A stretch of DNA of 24,364 bases from DASWHX01 sp036397995 (GTDB taxonomy: Bacteria > Bacteroidota > Bacteroidia > Cytophagales > Cyclobacteriaceae). Each line of letters begins with the position of its first letter. Within the stretch, counting starts at the first letter, position 1. The stretch is from assembly GCA_036397995.1 (NCBI GenBank), contig DASWHX010000179.1:1-24364 (forward strand). Direction: 5' to 3'. The position numbers and the translations under genes were made by a program. Under the pieces are notes generated by a model. That model saw only the letters and a program-made list of their open reading frames with translations, was not told the origin of the DNA and ran no database searches. This document shows positions 8,653-16,299 of this stretch, in pieces.

Positions 8653-9347
8653 TTAGCTGTGAACACGCAGGTAACAAGGTTCCAACCCAGTTCCGGTTCT
8701 TATTCAAAGGGAAGGAATCAGTTTTACAAAGTCACCTGGGCTGGGATCCCGGAGCTTTTTCGGTCGCCAGAAGTCTGGCTGATGCATTAAAAGTCAGATT
8801 ATTCCATCAGGATTACTCCCGTTTGCTCATCGAATGCAATCGATCTCTTGATAATCCTGAACTGTTCAGTAAATACAGTACCGGATTAAATGATATGGTG
8901 AAGGATTATTTAATACGGAAGTATTATTTATCATATAGAAAAAAAGTAGAACGCGCTATTGGTAAAATCCTGGATAAAGGGAAACCTGTTTTGCACTTAA
9001 GTATTCATTCGTTTACTCCAGCACTTAACGGAACTAAGCGTAAAGCAGACCTGGGGTTGTTGTATGATCCCGACCGAAGATCAGAAGAAGACTTTTCTGT
9101 TCACCTAAAAAATGAACTTGAAATTCTAAGCCCCAACCTGCTCGTAAAATTTAACTACCCATACCTGGGTACTGATGACGGATTCACTACCTATTTAAGG
9201 ACGAAATTTCCTGATGACAGCTATGCCGGAATTGAAATTGAAGTAAATCAGAACATGACCGCCTGGCCTGCCAGGAAGAAAATTCAAAGGATTTTAACTG
9301 AATGTATCAGAAAAATGTATTTTGAGGTAACTCATGAATTAAACTAA
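8631..9347 (+). CDS. N-formylglutamate amidohydrolase-like enzyme
   Basis: A 238-residue protein that opens with IIISCEHAGNKVP and continues with SHLGWDPGAFSVA, LLIECNRSLDNPELFS, HLSIHSFTP and IEIEVNQNM. These are the metal-binding and substrate-binding blocks of the N-formylglutamate amidohydrolase (NFGA) family. The known enzyme cuts N-formyl-L-glutamate to formate and glutamate in histidine degradation; no hut genes are present here. In this setting it more likely removes an acyl or glutamyl group from a product of the neighbouring ligases. ATG 8631 lies inside the end of the GCS2 gene (22-nt overlap) and starts the protein just ahead of the first motif. Confidence 0.88.
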   Translation: MDRRRIIISCEHAGNKVPTQFRFLFKGKESVLQSHLGWDPGAFSVARSLADALKVRLFHQDYSRLLIECNRSLDNPELFSKYSTGLNDMVKDYLIRKYYLSYRKKVERAIGKILDKGKPVLHLSIHSFTPALNGTKRKADLGLLYDPDRRSEEDFSVHLKNELEILSPNLLVKFNYPYLGTDDGFTTYLRTKFPDDSYAGIEIEVNQNMTAWPARKKIQRILTECIRKMYFEVTHELN

Positions 9348-9353
9348 TGAATA

Positions 9354-9791
9354 ATGGATGATCGAAAAGTTATTGGCAGAAGTGATAAAATTGATCTCCC
9401 CGAATTTGGCATTTTCAACCTGGAGGCGAAAATAGACACCGGAGCAGCCATTTGTGCAATTCATTGCCATGAAATACAATTAGTAAAAAAGGGAAATGAA
9501 GAATTGCTGCAGTTCCAATTGCTGGATCCATCTCATCCCGGTTACAATGAAAAAACATATTATTCACACCACTTTGAACTTGCACGAATAAAAAACTCTT
9601 TTGGCCAGACCGAAGAACGTTATGTAGTGACTACCCCGGTAATCATTTTCGGAAAAACAATTGAAACACGGTTTTCTCTTACCGACCGGAAAGATCTTAA
9701 ATTTCCAATATTATTAGGCAGACAATTTTTGCGAAAACGATTTATCGTGGATGTAGCGAAAAAAAATATTTCATTTAAAAAGAAAAAATGA
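9354..9791 (+). CDS. rimB: RimB-type retropepsin-like protease (annotated in databases as ATP-dependent zinc protease)
   Basis: A 145-residue cytosolic protein. The catalytic motif AKIDTGAAICAIH places the aspartate at residue 28, and a flap-like region and the closing motif ILLGRQFLRKRFIVDV follow, which is the single-domain retropepsin fold expected to dimerise. The family (COG4067) is often named ATP-dependent zinc protease, but the DTGA signature fits an aspartic protease. In Pseudomonas, rimB is linked to rimK in the control of glutamate tails on ribosomal protein S6. Here its last 4 nt overlap the rimK start (ATGA), so the two are almost certainly made together. Trimming of glutamate tails is an inference from that pairing. 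Confidence 0.85.
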   Translation: MDDRKVIGRSDKIDLPEFGIFNLEAKIDTGAAICAIHCHEIQLVKKGNEELLQFQLLDPSHPGYNEKTYYSHHFELARIKNSFGQTEERYVVTTPVIIFGKTIETRFSLTDRKDLKFPILLGRQFLRKRFIVDVAKKNISFKKKK

Positions 9792-10705
9792 AAAAACTTA
9801 AGATAGCGGTTTTATCGAGGAATCCGAAATTATACAGTACTCAGCGGTTGGTTGAAGCAATAACCACCAGGGGGCATGAGTCTATGGTGATAGACCATCT
9901 CAAATGCGATTTGGTTATGGACGAAAAAGGTCCTGCCATTTATTATAAGGGAATGAAACTTGAAAAGATTGATGCCGTAATTCCACGAATCGGAGCTTCC
10001 GTTACTTTTTATGGATCAGCGGTGGTAAGACAATTTGAAATGATGCATGTTTTTAGCGCAATTGATTCACTCGCCATTACGCGTTCCCGTGATAAATTGA
10101 GAAGTCTCCAGATACTTTCACGCGCTGGTGTGGGGATGCCCAAAACGGCGTTTACTAATTACTCAAGTGAAAAAAATGAAATTCTTCATGAGATAGGATC
10201 ACCTCCTGTGGTGATAAAATTGCTGGAAGGAACACAAGGCCTCGGAGTTGTGCTTGCAGAAACCAGGAAAGCAGCCAAGTCTGTAATTGAGGCCTTCGAA
10301 GGCTTAAAAGCGCGGATAATACTTCAGGAATTTATTGAAGAAGCCGGAGGGGCTGACGTCAGAGTTTTCATTGTTAATGGCGTAGTGGTAGGAGCGATGA
10401 AACGCCAGGGAAAAGAAGGAGAATTCCGATCAAATTTACATAGAGGAGGAAAAGCTTCTCTTATTAAGTTAAGAAAGAAGGAAACTCTTGTTGCTTTGAA
10501 AGCTGCAAAATCAATGGGTTTAAAAGTGGCAGGAGTAGACATGCTGCAATCAAAGCGAGGGCCGTTGGTACTTGAAGTAAATTCATCACCCGGGCTGGAA
10601 GGCATTGAAAATGCGACTAAAGTGGATATTGCCGGGAAAATTATTGAATATATTGAAAAGGAAGTAACAAAGAAAAAAAGAACCAAAGACAAAGTGAAAG
10701 CTTGA
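9788..10705 (+). CDS. rimK: RimK-family alpha-L-glutamate ligase (ATP-grasp)
   Basis: A 305-residue protein very similar in layout to RimK. The N-terminal domain has IAVLSRNPKLYSTQRLVEA and VIPRIGASVTFYGSAVVRQ. The ATP-grasp domain has SRDKLRSLQIL, PPVVIKLLEGTQGLGV as the nucleotide loop, IILQEFIEEAGGADVRVFIV, and LVLEVNSSPGLEGIE as the metal-binding end. RimK of E. coli adds glutamates to the C-terminus of ribosomal protein S6 and can make poly-alpha-glutamate. No rpsF is adjacent, so S6 may or may not be the target. The C-terminal tail (about the last 20 residues) is very rich in lysine. It overlaps rimB by 4 nt and is followed 6 nt later by the zinc hydrolase gene. Confidence 0.92.
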   Translation: MKKLKIAVLSRNPKLYSTQRLVEAITTRGHESMVIDHLKCDLVMDEKGPAIYYKGMKLEKIDAVIPRIGASVTFYGSAVVRQFEMMHVFSAIDSLAITRSRDKLRSLQILSRAGVGMPKTAFTNYSSEKNEILHEIGSPPVVIKLLEGTQGLGVVLAETRKAAKSVIEAFEGLKARIILQEFIEEAGGADVRVFIVNGVVVGAMKRQGKEGEFRSNLHRGGKASLIKLRKKETLVALKAAKSMGLKVAGVDMLQSKRGPLVLEVNSSPGLEGIENATKVDIAGKIIEYIEKEVTKKKRTKDKVKA

Positions 10706-10711
10706 AAACAA

Positions 10712-11656
10712 ATGAAGGAATTTATAAAAATTAATGGAGAGAAAATAGGAGTGGGGGAAGAAAAACAGATTAATGTGCCGATTGCACGATTACCTACCCA
10801 CACCCAAATCCACATTCCAATTTATGTGAGCAGATCCACGGAAGACGGACCTACGCTGCTGGTAATGGCAGGCATGCATGGCGATGAAATTAATGGCGTA
10901 GAAACCCTCCGCAGGATTTTGGTCCGTGGATTAAACAGGCCCAAAAGGGGATCTGTAATCAGCATTCCTGTTCTTAATATTTTCGGCTTTATTAACTTTT
11001 CTCGTGAAGTAACTGATGGCAAAGATGTGAATCGCTCCTTTCCCGGAACCACCGCCGGTTCCCTGGCATCACAAGTTGCGCATTATGTTACCCATGAAAT
11101 CCTTCCGCAAATTAACTATGGCCTTGACTTTCATACCGGCGGCGCCAGGCGAAACAATTATCCGCAAGTCAGAGCGGCTTTATCCGATTTAAACAATGAG
11201 GAATTAGCGCGCGCATATAACCCTCCCTTCATAATCAATGCGCCATACAGAGATAAATCCTTAAGGAAGCAGGCTGCAAAAGAAGGAATTCCGGTTCTGG
11301 TTTTTGAAGGAGGCGAATCCCTGCGCCTTCGGAAAAATGCTATCGATGAAGGTTTAAATGGGTTCCTCAGATTAATGAAGCACCTGAATATGATTGATGA
11401 CGCCCCCGAGGCCGCTAAAACTCCTGTAAGAATTGACAAAACTACCTGGTTGCGGGCAAAAGTATCCGGGCTTCAACACACCTATTGTCGTAACGGCTGC
11501 CCAGTTGCCAAAGATGAGGTAATTGGATTAATAACTGATCCCTTCGGAGAGTTTGAGGCCAAAATAACTTCTCCGGTTGATGGGTTTATTATCGGGATTA
11601 ATAACAATCCGGTAATAAACCGGGGAGATCCATTAATTCATATTGGCCTCAAATAA
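10712..11656 (+). CDS. Succinylglutamate desuccinylase/aspartoacylase-like zinc hydrolase
   Basis: A 314-residue protein of the M14-like AstE/ASPA group. Zinc ligands are visible as His56 and Glu59 in AGMHGDE and His141 in LDFHTGG; NRSFPG (107-112) is the substrate-arginine block, and Glu199 in VFEGGES is the likely catalytic base. A C-terminal beta domain (about 235-314) has the AKVSGLQ and GDPLIHIG pattern. Characterised relatives release an acyl group from N-acyl-glutamate or N-acyl-aspartate. As the last gene of the seven-gene locus, 6 nt after rimK, it probably removes an acyl or acidic residue from the product. Arginine catabolism (ast) genes are absent, so a role in that route is not supported. 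Confidence 0.88.
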   Translation: MKEFIKINGEKIGVGEEKQINVPIARLPTHTQIHIPIYVSRSTEDGPTLLVMAGMHGDEINGVETLRRILVRGLNRPKRGSVISIPVLNIFGFINFSREVTDGKDVNRSFPGTTAGSLASQVAHYVTHEILPQINYGLDFHTGGARRNNYPQVRAALSDLNNEELARAYNPPFIINAPYRDKSLRKQAAKEGIPVLVFEGGESLRLRKNAIDEGLNGFLRLMKHLNMIDDAPEAAKTPVRIDKTTWLRAKVSGLQHTYCRNGCPVAKDEVIGLITDPFGEFEAKITSPVDGFIIGINNNPVINRGDPLIHIGLK

Positions 11657-11696
11657 AATAAATTTTCAATTCTTCAAATTGGGTTTAAAAAACTTC

Positions 11697-11704
11697 TAAT
11701 TTTG
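11697..11704 (+). promoter_or_regulatory. Candidate -7 box (TAATTTTG) for the MarC-family gene
   Basis: TAATTTTG is an exact TAnnTTTG match 20 nt before the GTG at 11725. A TTG at 11679-11681 lies 15 nt upstream of the box, closer than typical. It suggests that MarC has its own promoter after the seven-gene locus. Confidence 0.4.
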
Positions 11705-11724
11705 GCGACAAATTCAGGTAAAAG

Positions 11725-12363
11725 GTGGAAGTATTTCTAGGCACTTTATCGGCATTATTTTCGGTAGTAAATCCTATCGGGGCAACGCCTGTTTTTATCA
11801 GCCTCACCCAGGAAAATTCAAAAAAGGAGATCAAAGATATTGCCCTGAGGACAGCCATTTACATGGTGCTGATTTTGGTGATTTTTTTTCTGGCTGGAAA
11901 ATTCATCCTGGATTTTTTCGGTATCCTGGTGGAACATATCAGAATTGCCGGTGGAATCATGATCGTGATCTCAGGAATGAGGTTATTGCGACAAGACTCA
12001 GAGAAAGGTAAAATCATCTCTAAAGAAGTGAGGCTGGAAGGAATGGAAAAAGACGACATCTCATTTACCCCAATGGCTATGCCTTTATTGTCAGGGCCCG
12101 GTTCCATTGCCCTGCTTATAGGAATGTTCGATTCATTGAAAGGTCCGGCCTATTGGGAATCCGGATTTATTATTTTAGCCATTATCCTGGTTTCAGCTTT
12201 AACATTTATCATATTATTGTTTTCCCGAACTCTTAACAAATTCCTTGGAAAAGGTGGAATGGCTGCGCTCAGCAGGTTGATGGGATTCATAGTTTTATCA
12301 ATTGGTATCGGCATGATTATGAATGGTTTGATACCGCTTCTTAAGCAGATAAATGTAAATTAA
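11725..12363 (+). CDS. MarC-family integral membrane protein
   Basis: A 212-residue protein with six hydrophobic segments. It opens with LSALFSVVNPIGATPVFISLT, the NPIG motif typical of MarC/YchE/YhgN proteins, has IRIAGGIMIVISGMRLL in the third helix, and FTPMAMPLLSGPGSIALLIG, the second conserved block. The function is not settled; E. coli MarC was once linked to antibiotic resistance but later work did not support that, and YchE-type members have been linked to amino-acid export. The start is GTG 11725, preceded by AGG at 11716-11718; no in-frame ATG fits as well. It lies 68 nt after the hydrolase gene with its own -7 box candidate. Confidence 0.9.
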   Translation: MEVFLGTLSALFSVVNPIGATPVFISLTQENSKKEIKDIALRTAIYMVLILVIFFLAGKFILDFFGILVEHIRIAGGIMIVISGMRLLRQDSEKGKIISKEVRLEGMEKDDISFTPMAMPLLSGPGSIALLIGMFDSLKGPAYWESGFIILAIILVSALTFIILLFSRTLNKFLGKGGMAALSRLMGFIVLSIGIGMIMNGLIPLLKQINVN

Positions 12364-12399
12364 GCTTGAATTCTTAAATTTTATAATTCCCTTAAAATC

Positions 12400-12681
12400 A
12401 TGAAAAACTTCGATCGATTCCAAAATGTAATGTCCTATTACCTCAGATCCATTAACGCGAGTATTGACTTGCTTAAGCTAAAAAGCAATGAGGTGTCGGG
12501 TAAAAAACATAAGGAGATGGATAAGCAAATAAAAGACCTGGAGACGCATCTGGATAAAGTAATGGAAAAGCTGGATGAATTTTTCAATGCGGATCCGGAT
12601 TTGCTGGTTGAAGTTGAAAAAGAGTTGGAAGAAATCTATGTGGACGCCAAGAGTAGCACGCGGCAGGCCATGAGCGGCTAA
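12400..12681 (+). CDS. Small helical protein of unknown function
   Basis: A 93-residue, highly charged protein (many Lys, Glu and Asp) with no signal peptide or membrane segment. The pattern from about residue 12 to 66 is that of one or two long amphipathic helices with heptad-like spacing (LLKLKSNEV, then MDKQIKDLETHLDKVMEKL), and a second helical part follows (LLVEVEKELEEIYVD). I do not recognise a named family. It starts 36 nt after the MarC stop and could share its mRNA. ATG 12400 is the only sensible start. The reading frame has normal codon use for this window, so it is probably a real gene. Confidence 0.7.
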   Translation: MKNFDRFQNVMSYYLRSINASIDLLKLKSNEVSGKKHKEMDKQIKDLETHLDKVMEKLDEFFNADPDLLVEVEKELEEIYVDAKSSTRQAMSG

Positions 12682-12733
12682 ATGAACAGATGATAAATTA
12701 ATTGTATTATTCCTAATATCGTATAACCGCAAG

Positions 12734-12762
12734 TAGGGGTATTTCAAGGCCAGATTGTCTTA
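12734..12762 (+). promoter_or_regulatory. Candidate ECF promoter before the FecI-like sigma gene
   Basis: TAGGGGT (12734-12740), 14 nt, then TTGTCTTA (12755-12762), 35 nt before the GTG start. The same two boxes with the same 14-nt spacing stand before the TonB receptor gene at 16241-16269. CCAGA also precedes the second box in both places. The likely meaning is autoregulation by the sigma factor encoded here. Confidence 0.65.
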
Positions 12763-12797
12763 TAGACAAACCTCTCTGAAAACGGTAATGTTAACCG

Positions 12798-13370
12798 GTG
12801 ACTGAAGCAAAAGGATTAACCACAGAAGCTTTAAAGGGAGGCCAGATAAAAGCATTTGAAATGTTTTTCAGGCAGCACTATAATCACCTATGTAATTACG
12901 CCAACTCATTCGTAAAAGACCGGGATGAAGCGGAAGAAATTGTTCAAAATTCATTTTCATCTCTCTGGGAAAAACGTGAGTCCTTAAACATTACCGGTTC
13001 CGTAAGGTCTTACATATTTTCCATGGTGCACAACCAGTGTCTGAATTTCCTAAAACATAAAAAGGTTAAGCGGAAACATGCATCTGAAATGATGAATGTA
13101 ACGCTGGAAGCCAATGAAGATCCGGACTTGCAAGCCAACGAACTTGAACTAAGAATTTTCAAAGCATTGCAATCCCTTCCTGAAAAATGCGGGATGGTTT
13201 TCAAATTGAGCCGGTTTGAAGAACTGAAATATGCTGAGATAGCGGAAAAGATGAATATCTCGGTAAAGACTGTTGAGAACCAAATGGGAAAAGCATTAAA
13301 ACTGATGCGTGAACAATTGAGGGATTACCTGCCTTTCATTTTGATAGTATTAAGTGCATGGAACGGATGA
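12798..13370 (+). CDS. FecI-like ECF sigma factor
   Basis: A 190-residue sigma-70 protein. Region 2 runs from about residue 17 to 90 (KAFEMFFRQHYNHLCNYANS, DEAEEIVQNSFSSLWEKRE, VRSYIFSMVHNQCLNFLKH) and region 4 from about 125 to 178 (IFKALQSLPEKCGMVFKLS, then the helix-turn-helix YAEIAEKMNISVKTVENQMG). The form SVKTVENQMGKALK is typical of the FecI-like sigma factors of Bacteroidota. GTG 12798 is chosen; the ATG at 12788 is in another frame that stops at once, and the next in-frame ATG would cut region 2. It overlaps the FecR-like gene by 13 nt and is preceded by a candidate self-recognised promoter. Confidence 0.92.
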   Translation: MTEAKGLTTEALKGGQIKAFEMFFRQHYNHLCNYANSFVKDRDEAEEIVQNSFSSLWEKRESLNITGSVRSYIFSMVHNQCLNFLKHKKVKRKHASEMMNVTLEANEDPDLQANELELRIFKALQSLPEKCGMVFKLSRFEELKYAEIAEKMNISVKTVENQMGKALKLMREQLRDYLPFILIVLSAWNG

Positions 13371-14371
13371 TGGAAGAGGAAAACTATATGGATATCTTAA
13401 TAGCCGGTTTCCTGGCGGGTGAAACTACGCCTGAGCAAAATCAGGAATTAAATAAATGGCTTGAAACAAGTGAACAAAACAGGAAATATTTTGAAAATCA
13501 TAAACTGATTTTTTCAACTTCATCCCGGTTAAAAAACTGGCGGGAATTTGATGCGAATAAGGCATGGCGGAAACTGCACATTGACTCCAAAGCAGATGGT
13601 CGGGCAATCCCTTTGCGAAGAAATTCCACAACCTGGCTTGCAGTGGCTGCATCAATAGCTGCAATTGCTACATTCGGATACCTGCTTTTGGACCAACAGA
13701 ATGTTACACTCGAACCTGTATTATGGTCAACCAATACCTTAACCGAAGTAAAGCGGGATACCTTGCCCGATGGAACGCTTGCCTTTCTTAACAAGGAAAC
13801 GGAAATAGCGTTTGCCTACAACGAAACTGAGAAATTAAAGACAGTGGCATTGCTGGGGGAAGCTTATTTTGAAATAGAAAAGGAAAAAGAAGAACGATTT
13901 CAGATTGAAATCGATGAATTAATTATTGAAGATATCGGAACCTCCTTCAATGTAAATGCGTATCCTAAAAGCGAATTGATTACAGTTATTGTTGAAAAAG
14001 GCGAAGTTGCCTTATATACCCTAAACGATCCAGGTATCCGGGTTTTGGCAGGAGAGACCGGGATTTTCAACAAAACAACGAAATCATTTGCAAAAATCAG
14101 TGAAGCCGATCCAAATGCCCTGGCCTATAAAACCAGGTATTTCAGTTTCAATAATACTCTGCTGTCAAATATAGTAGCTTCCATGGAAGAAGTTTATGAT
14201 GTGAAGATTCTCCTGGAAAATGAAATGTTAAGAAACTGCAGAATTACGGTTACTTTCCGGGATGAGGAAATTGATACGATAATGGATATCATAGCAGCAA
14301 CGCTGGAACTTGAGGTTAGAAAGATTAATACTACTGAATTTGAATTGCATGGTAATGGCTGTGTCGAGTAA
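13358..14371 (+). CDS. FecR-like anti-sigma factor / signal transducer
   Basis: A 337-residue single-pass inner-membrane protein. The N-terminal cytoplasmic part (1 to about 85) would hold the sigma factor, and a membrane helix lies at about 92-111. The periplasmic FecR domain follows at about 130-225 (LPDGTLAFLNKETEIAF, GEAYFEI, TSFNVNAY, VEKGEVAL), and a C-terminal DUF4974-type domain at about 265-335 (FNNTLLSNIVASMEEVYDV). In FecIR systems the C-terminal part receives the signal from an STN domain of an outer-membrane receptor. Here the next gene encodes an STN domain outside a receptor. The gene overlaps the sigma gene by 13 nt and the STN gene by about 17 nt, so the three are co-translated. 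Confidence 0.92.
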   Translation: MERMMEEENYMDILIAGFLAGETTPEQNQELNKWLETSEQNRKYFENHKLIFSTSSRLKNWREFDANKAWRKLHIDSKADGRAIPLRRNSTTWLAVAASIAAIATFGYLLLDQQNVTLEPVLWSTNTLTEVKRDTLPDGTLAFLNKETEIAFAYNETEKLKTVALLGEAYFEIEKEKEERFQIEIDELIIEDIGTSFNVNAYPKSELITVIVEKGEVALYTLNDPGIRVLAGETGIFNKTTKSFAKISEADPNALAYKTRYFSFNNTLLSNIVASMEEVYDVKILLENEMLRNCRITVTFRDEEIDTIMDIIAATLELEVRKINTTEFELHGNGCVE

Positions 14372-16223
14372 ACAATTTTTGCTTGCTATAATTACGCTCT
14401 GTTTCTTCATGGCAGCATCCCAGGCGCAGAATAGTCAAAAATCTCCGCTTGAACGCGAAGTTACCCTCAGTTTTAACTTTGATAAAGCAGACGGAGCTTT
14501 GCGGAAAATTGAGCAACAAGCACAAATTAATTTCTCCTACAACCCCTCCATTTTTGATCTTAAGAAAGATATAACCGCCCAGTTTGAAAATAAATCAGTT
14601 AGGGAAATTCTAAATTCCCTGTTCCCGGGCCAATTGGAATTCAAAGAAAAAGGAAACTATGTGATTCTTACAAAGTCACAGTTAGCAAAAAATGAGAGCA
14701 AACAACCACCCCTTATTATTACGGGTTACGTTATTGATTCTGACTCCGGATTGAAAATTGGGGCGGTAAGTATTTATGATAAAAGGACGTTGTCTGCCGC
14801 TATCACCAATCGGTATGGCTATTTCAAAATAGAAATCAATAAGCCCGAAGACTTTAGCGAACTTACTATTAGCAAGAAAGGATATGCTGATAAGACAATA
14901 ACGGTAAGTAAAAATTCCGAAGAATTTTTAACAATTTCAATTGATAGTGAAATCACTGGAATAGATCCGGTAACACAACTGCCACCGGATGAGCCTGAAA
15001 CAAGCTCCGCTTTACGCGATGTAGTGAAACCTGTAGCTATGACGGAGCGCGAAATCAACATGACCAATATTAAAGACACTTTATATAGAAAATTTCAGGT
15101 TTCTGTTTTCCCTTTTGTTGGTACGAATGGAGCTCTGAGCGGTAATGTAGTAAATGAATACTCATTAAATATTTTTGGCGGTTACTCCATGGGAACATCA
15201 AAATTTGAAGTGGGTGGATACTTCAACATCAACCGTGCTTACATGCATGGTACTCAGCTTGCAGGATTCTTGAATTATGTCGGCGGAGATGCATCCGGTT
15301 TTCAGGCAGCGGGTTTCACAAATATTGTAAGAGGTGAATCACATGCATGGCAAATGGCAGGCTCCACAAATGTAAACTTTGATTCTGCATCAAAGCCGCA
15401 ATTCGCGGGACTATTAAATACTAATCTAAATAACTCAAAAAGTTTGCACATGGCAGGGTTGGCTAATTTTCACTCCGGCTATTATGACGGCGTAGCAATA
15501 TCAGGTCTCCTCAATGCGAATTTCAAGAAGTCAAAAGGAACTCTGGCTGCCGGAATGGCCAATTTTCAAATAGGAGATTATCATGGTTTTCAGGTTTCCG
15601 GTTTAACGAACCTCAACTTTGGTCGAATGGAAGGAGTACAATTAACCTCCTTGCTAAACATTTCCGGAAACTTGCGTGGCTCCCAAATCGGACTTGTAAA
15701 TATCGCGGACAGCGTCTCTGGTGTTCAGATTGGCTTTATAAGTTTTTCGAGAGCAGGATATCATAAGATAGAAATTTCAGCTGATGAAATATTCTATGCA
15801 AATTTGGCACTCAGAACCGGAAGCTCAAATGCTTTCTATAACATCTTTACCGCGGGAATTAAACCACAGTCAGGCGAACCTTACTGGACTTATGGTTATG
15901 GCGTTGGTTCATCCCCCAGACTTGCCAAATGGCTATACTTAAATACCGATTTAACTGCTCACCAGGTAAGCAAAGGAAATCCGGTGGATGAATTTCATCT
16001 CCTGAGTAAATTTTACCTGGGGTTGGAGTTTCAGGTAGCGCGAAAATTCTCAATTACCGGAGCAGCTACACTTAACAGCTACCTGACCAAGAATACCTAC
16101 ACAGACTATCCATATCTCTTCACCGATTACACTCCAAAAATTATTTTGGAAGAAAATTATTCCAGTGCGGACCTTAACCACCAAATGTGGATGGGATGGA
16201 AATTCGGTCTTAGATTCTTGTAA
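14355..16223 (+). CDS. Secreted STN-domain protein with carboxypeptidase-regulatory-like domain and surface repeats
   Basis: This gene encodes 622 residues from ATG 14355 (an ATG at 14349 is equally possible). There is a signal peptide with cleavage near ASQA (about residue 24). An STN (secretin/TonB short N-terminal) domain covers about 38-105 (FNFDKADGALRKIEQQAQ, SVREILNSLFPG), and a CarboxypepD-regulatory-like beta domain about 115-195 (ITGYVIDSDSGLKIGAVSI, NRYGYFKIEI). At about 297-468 lie eleven degenerate repeats of about 16 residues of the form GxQxAGxxN, and a C-terminal region of short beta strands reaches 622. The repeats resemble the LA_2272-type surface repeats seen in Leptospira and Bacteroidota. 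There is no TonB plug. STN domains normally contact FecR; here it is on a repeat protein rather than a receptor. The gene lies between fecR-like and receptor genes. Confidence 0.82.
   Translation: MAVSSKQFLLAIITLCFFMAASQAQNSQKSPLEREVTLSFNFDKADGALRKIEQQAQINFSYNPSIFDLKKDITAQFENKSVREILNSLFPGQLEFKEKGNYVILTKSQLAKNESKQPPLIITGYVIDSDSGLKIGAVSIYDKRTLSAAITNRYGYFKIEINKPEDFSELTISKKGYADKTITVSKNSEEFLTISIDSEITGIDPVTQLPPDEPETSSALRDVVKPVAMTEREINMTNIKDTLYRKFQVSVFPFVGTNGALSGNVVNEYSLNIFGGYSMGTSKFEVGGYFNINRAYMHGTQLAGFLNYVGGDASGFQAAGFTNIVRGESHAWQMAGSTNVNFDSASKPQFAGLLNTNLNNSKSLHMAGLANFHSGYYDGVAISGLLNANFKKSKGTLAAGMANFQIGDYHGFQVSGLTNLNFGRMEGVQLTSLLNISGNLRGSQIGLVNIADSVSGVQIGFISFSRAGYHKIEISADEIFYANLALRTGSSNAFYNIFTAGIKPQSGEPYWTYGYGVGSSPRLAKWLYLNTDLTAHQVSKGNPVDEFHLLSKFYLGLEFQVARKFSITGAATLNSYLTKNTYTDYPYLFTDYTPKIILEENYSSADLNHQMWMGWKFGLRFL
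15243..15760 (+). repeat. Tandem GxQxAGxxN protein-repeat region
   Basis: Eleven degenerate units of about 14-17 codons. Examples of unit starts are GTQLAGFLN, GFQAAGFTN, AWQMAGSTN, SLHMAGLAN, GVAISGLLN, GTLAAGMAN, GFQVSGLTN and GVQIGFISF. Spacing is regular but DNA identity is low, so this is an old protein repeat, probably a beta-rich stacked structure, and not a slippage tract. Confidence 0.75.
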
Positions 16224-16240
16224 AAACTTTTCAAATAAAA

Positions 16241-16269
16241 TAGGGGTCTGAAAGTCCAGAGTTGTCTTA
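16241..16269 (+). promoter_or_regulatory. Candidate ECF promoter before the TonB-dependent receptor gene
   Basis: TAGGGGT (16241-16247), 14 nt, then TTGTCTTA (16262-16269), 30 nt before the ATG at 16300. It repeats the pattern before the FecI-like sigma gene. It begins 18 nt after the STN gene stop, so the receptor can be transcribed apart from the upstream three genes. Confidence 0.65.
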
Positions 16270-16299
16270 AAGCTGTAAAAGCAAAAGACTATTAGAATC

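Noticed and set aside
10324..10815. A 163-codon open frame on the minus strand across the end of rimK
   Set aside because: It is antisense to two well-supported genes, is rich in Phe/Ser as expected from reversed Lys/Glu codons, and shows no family pattern.
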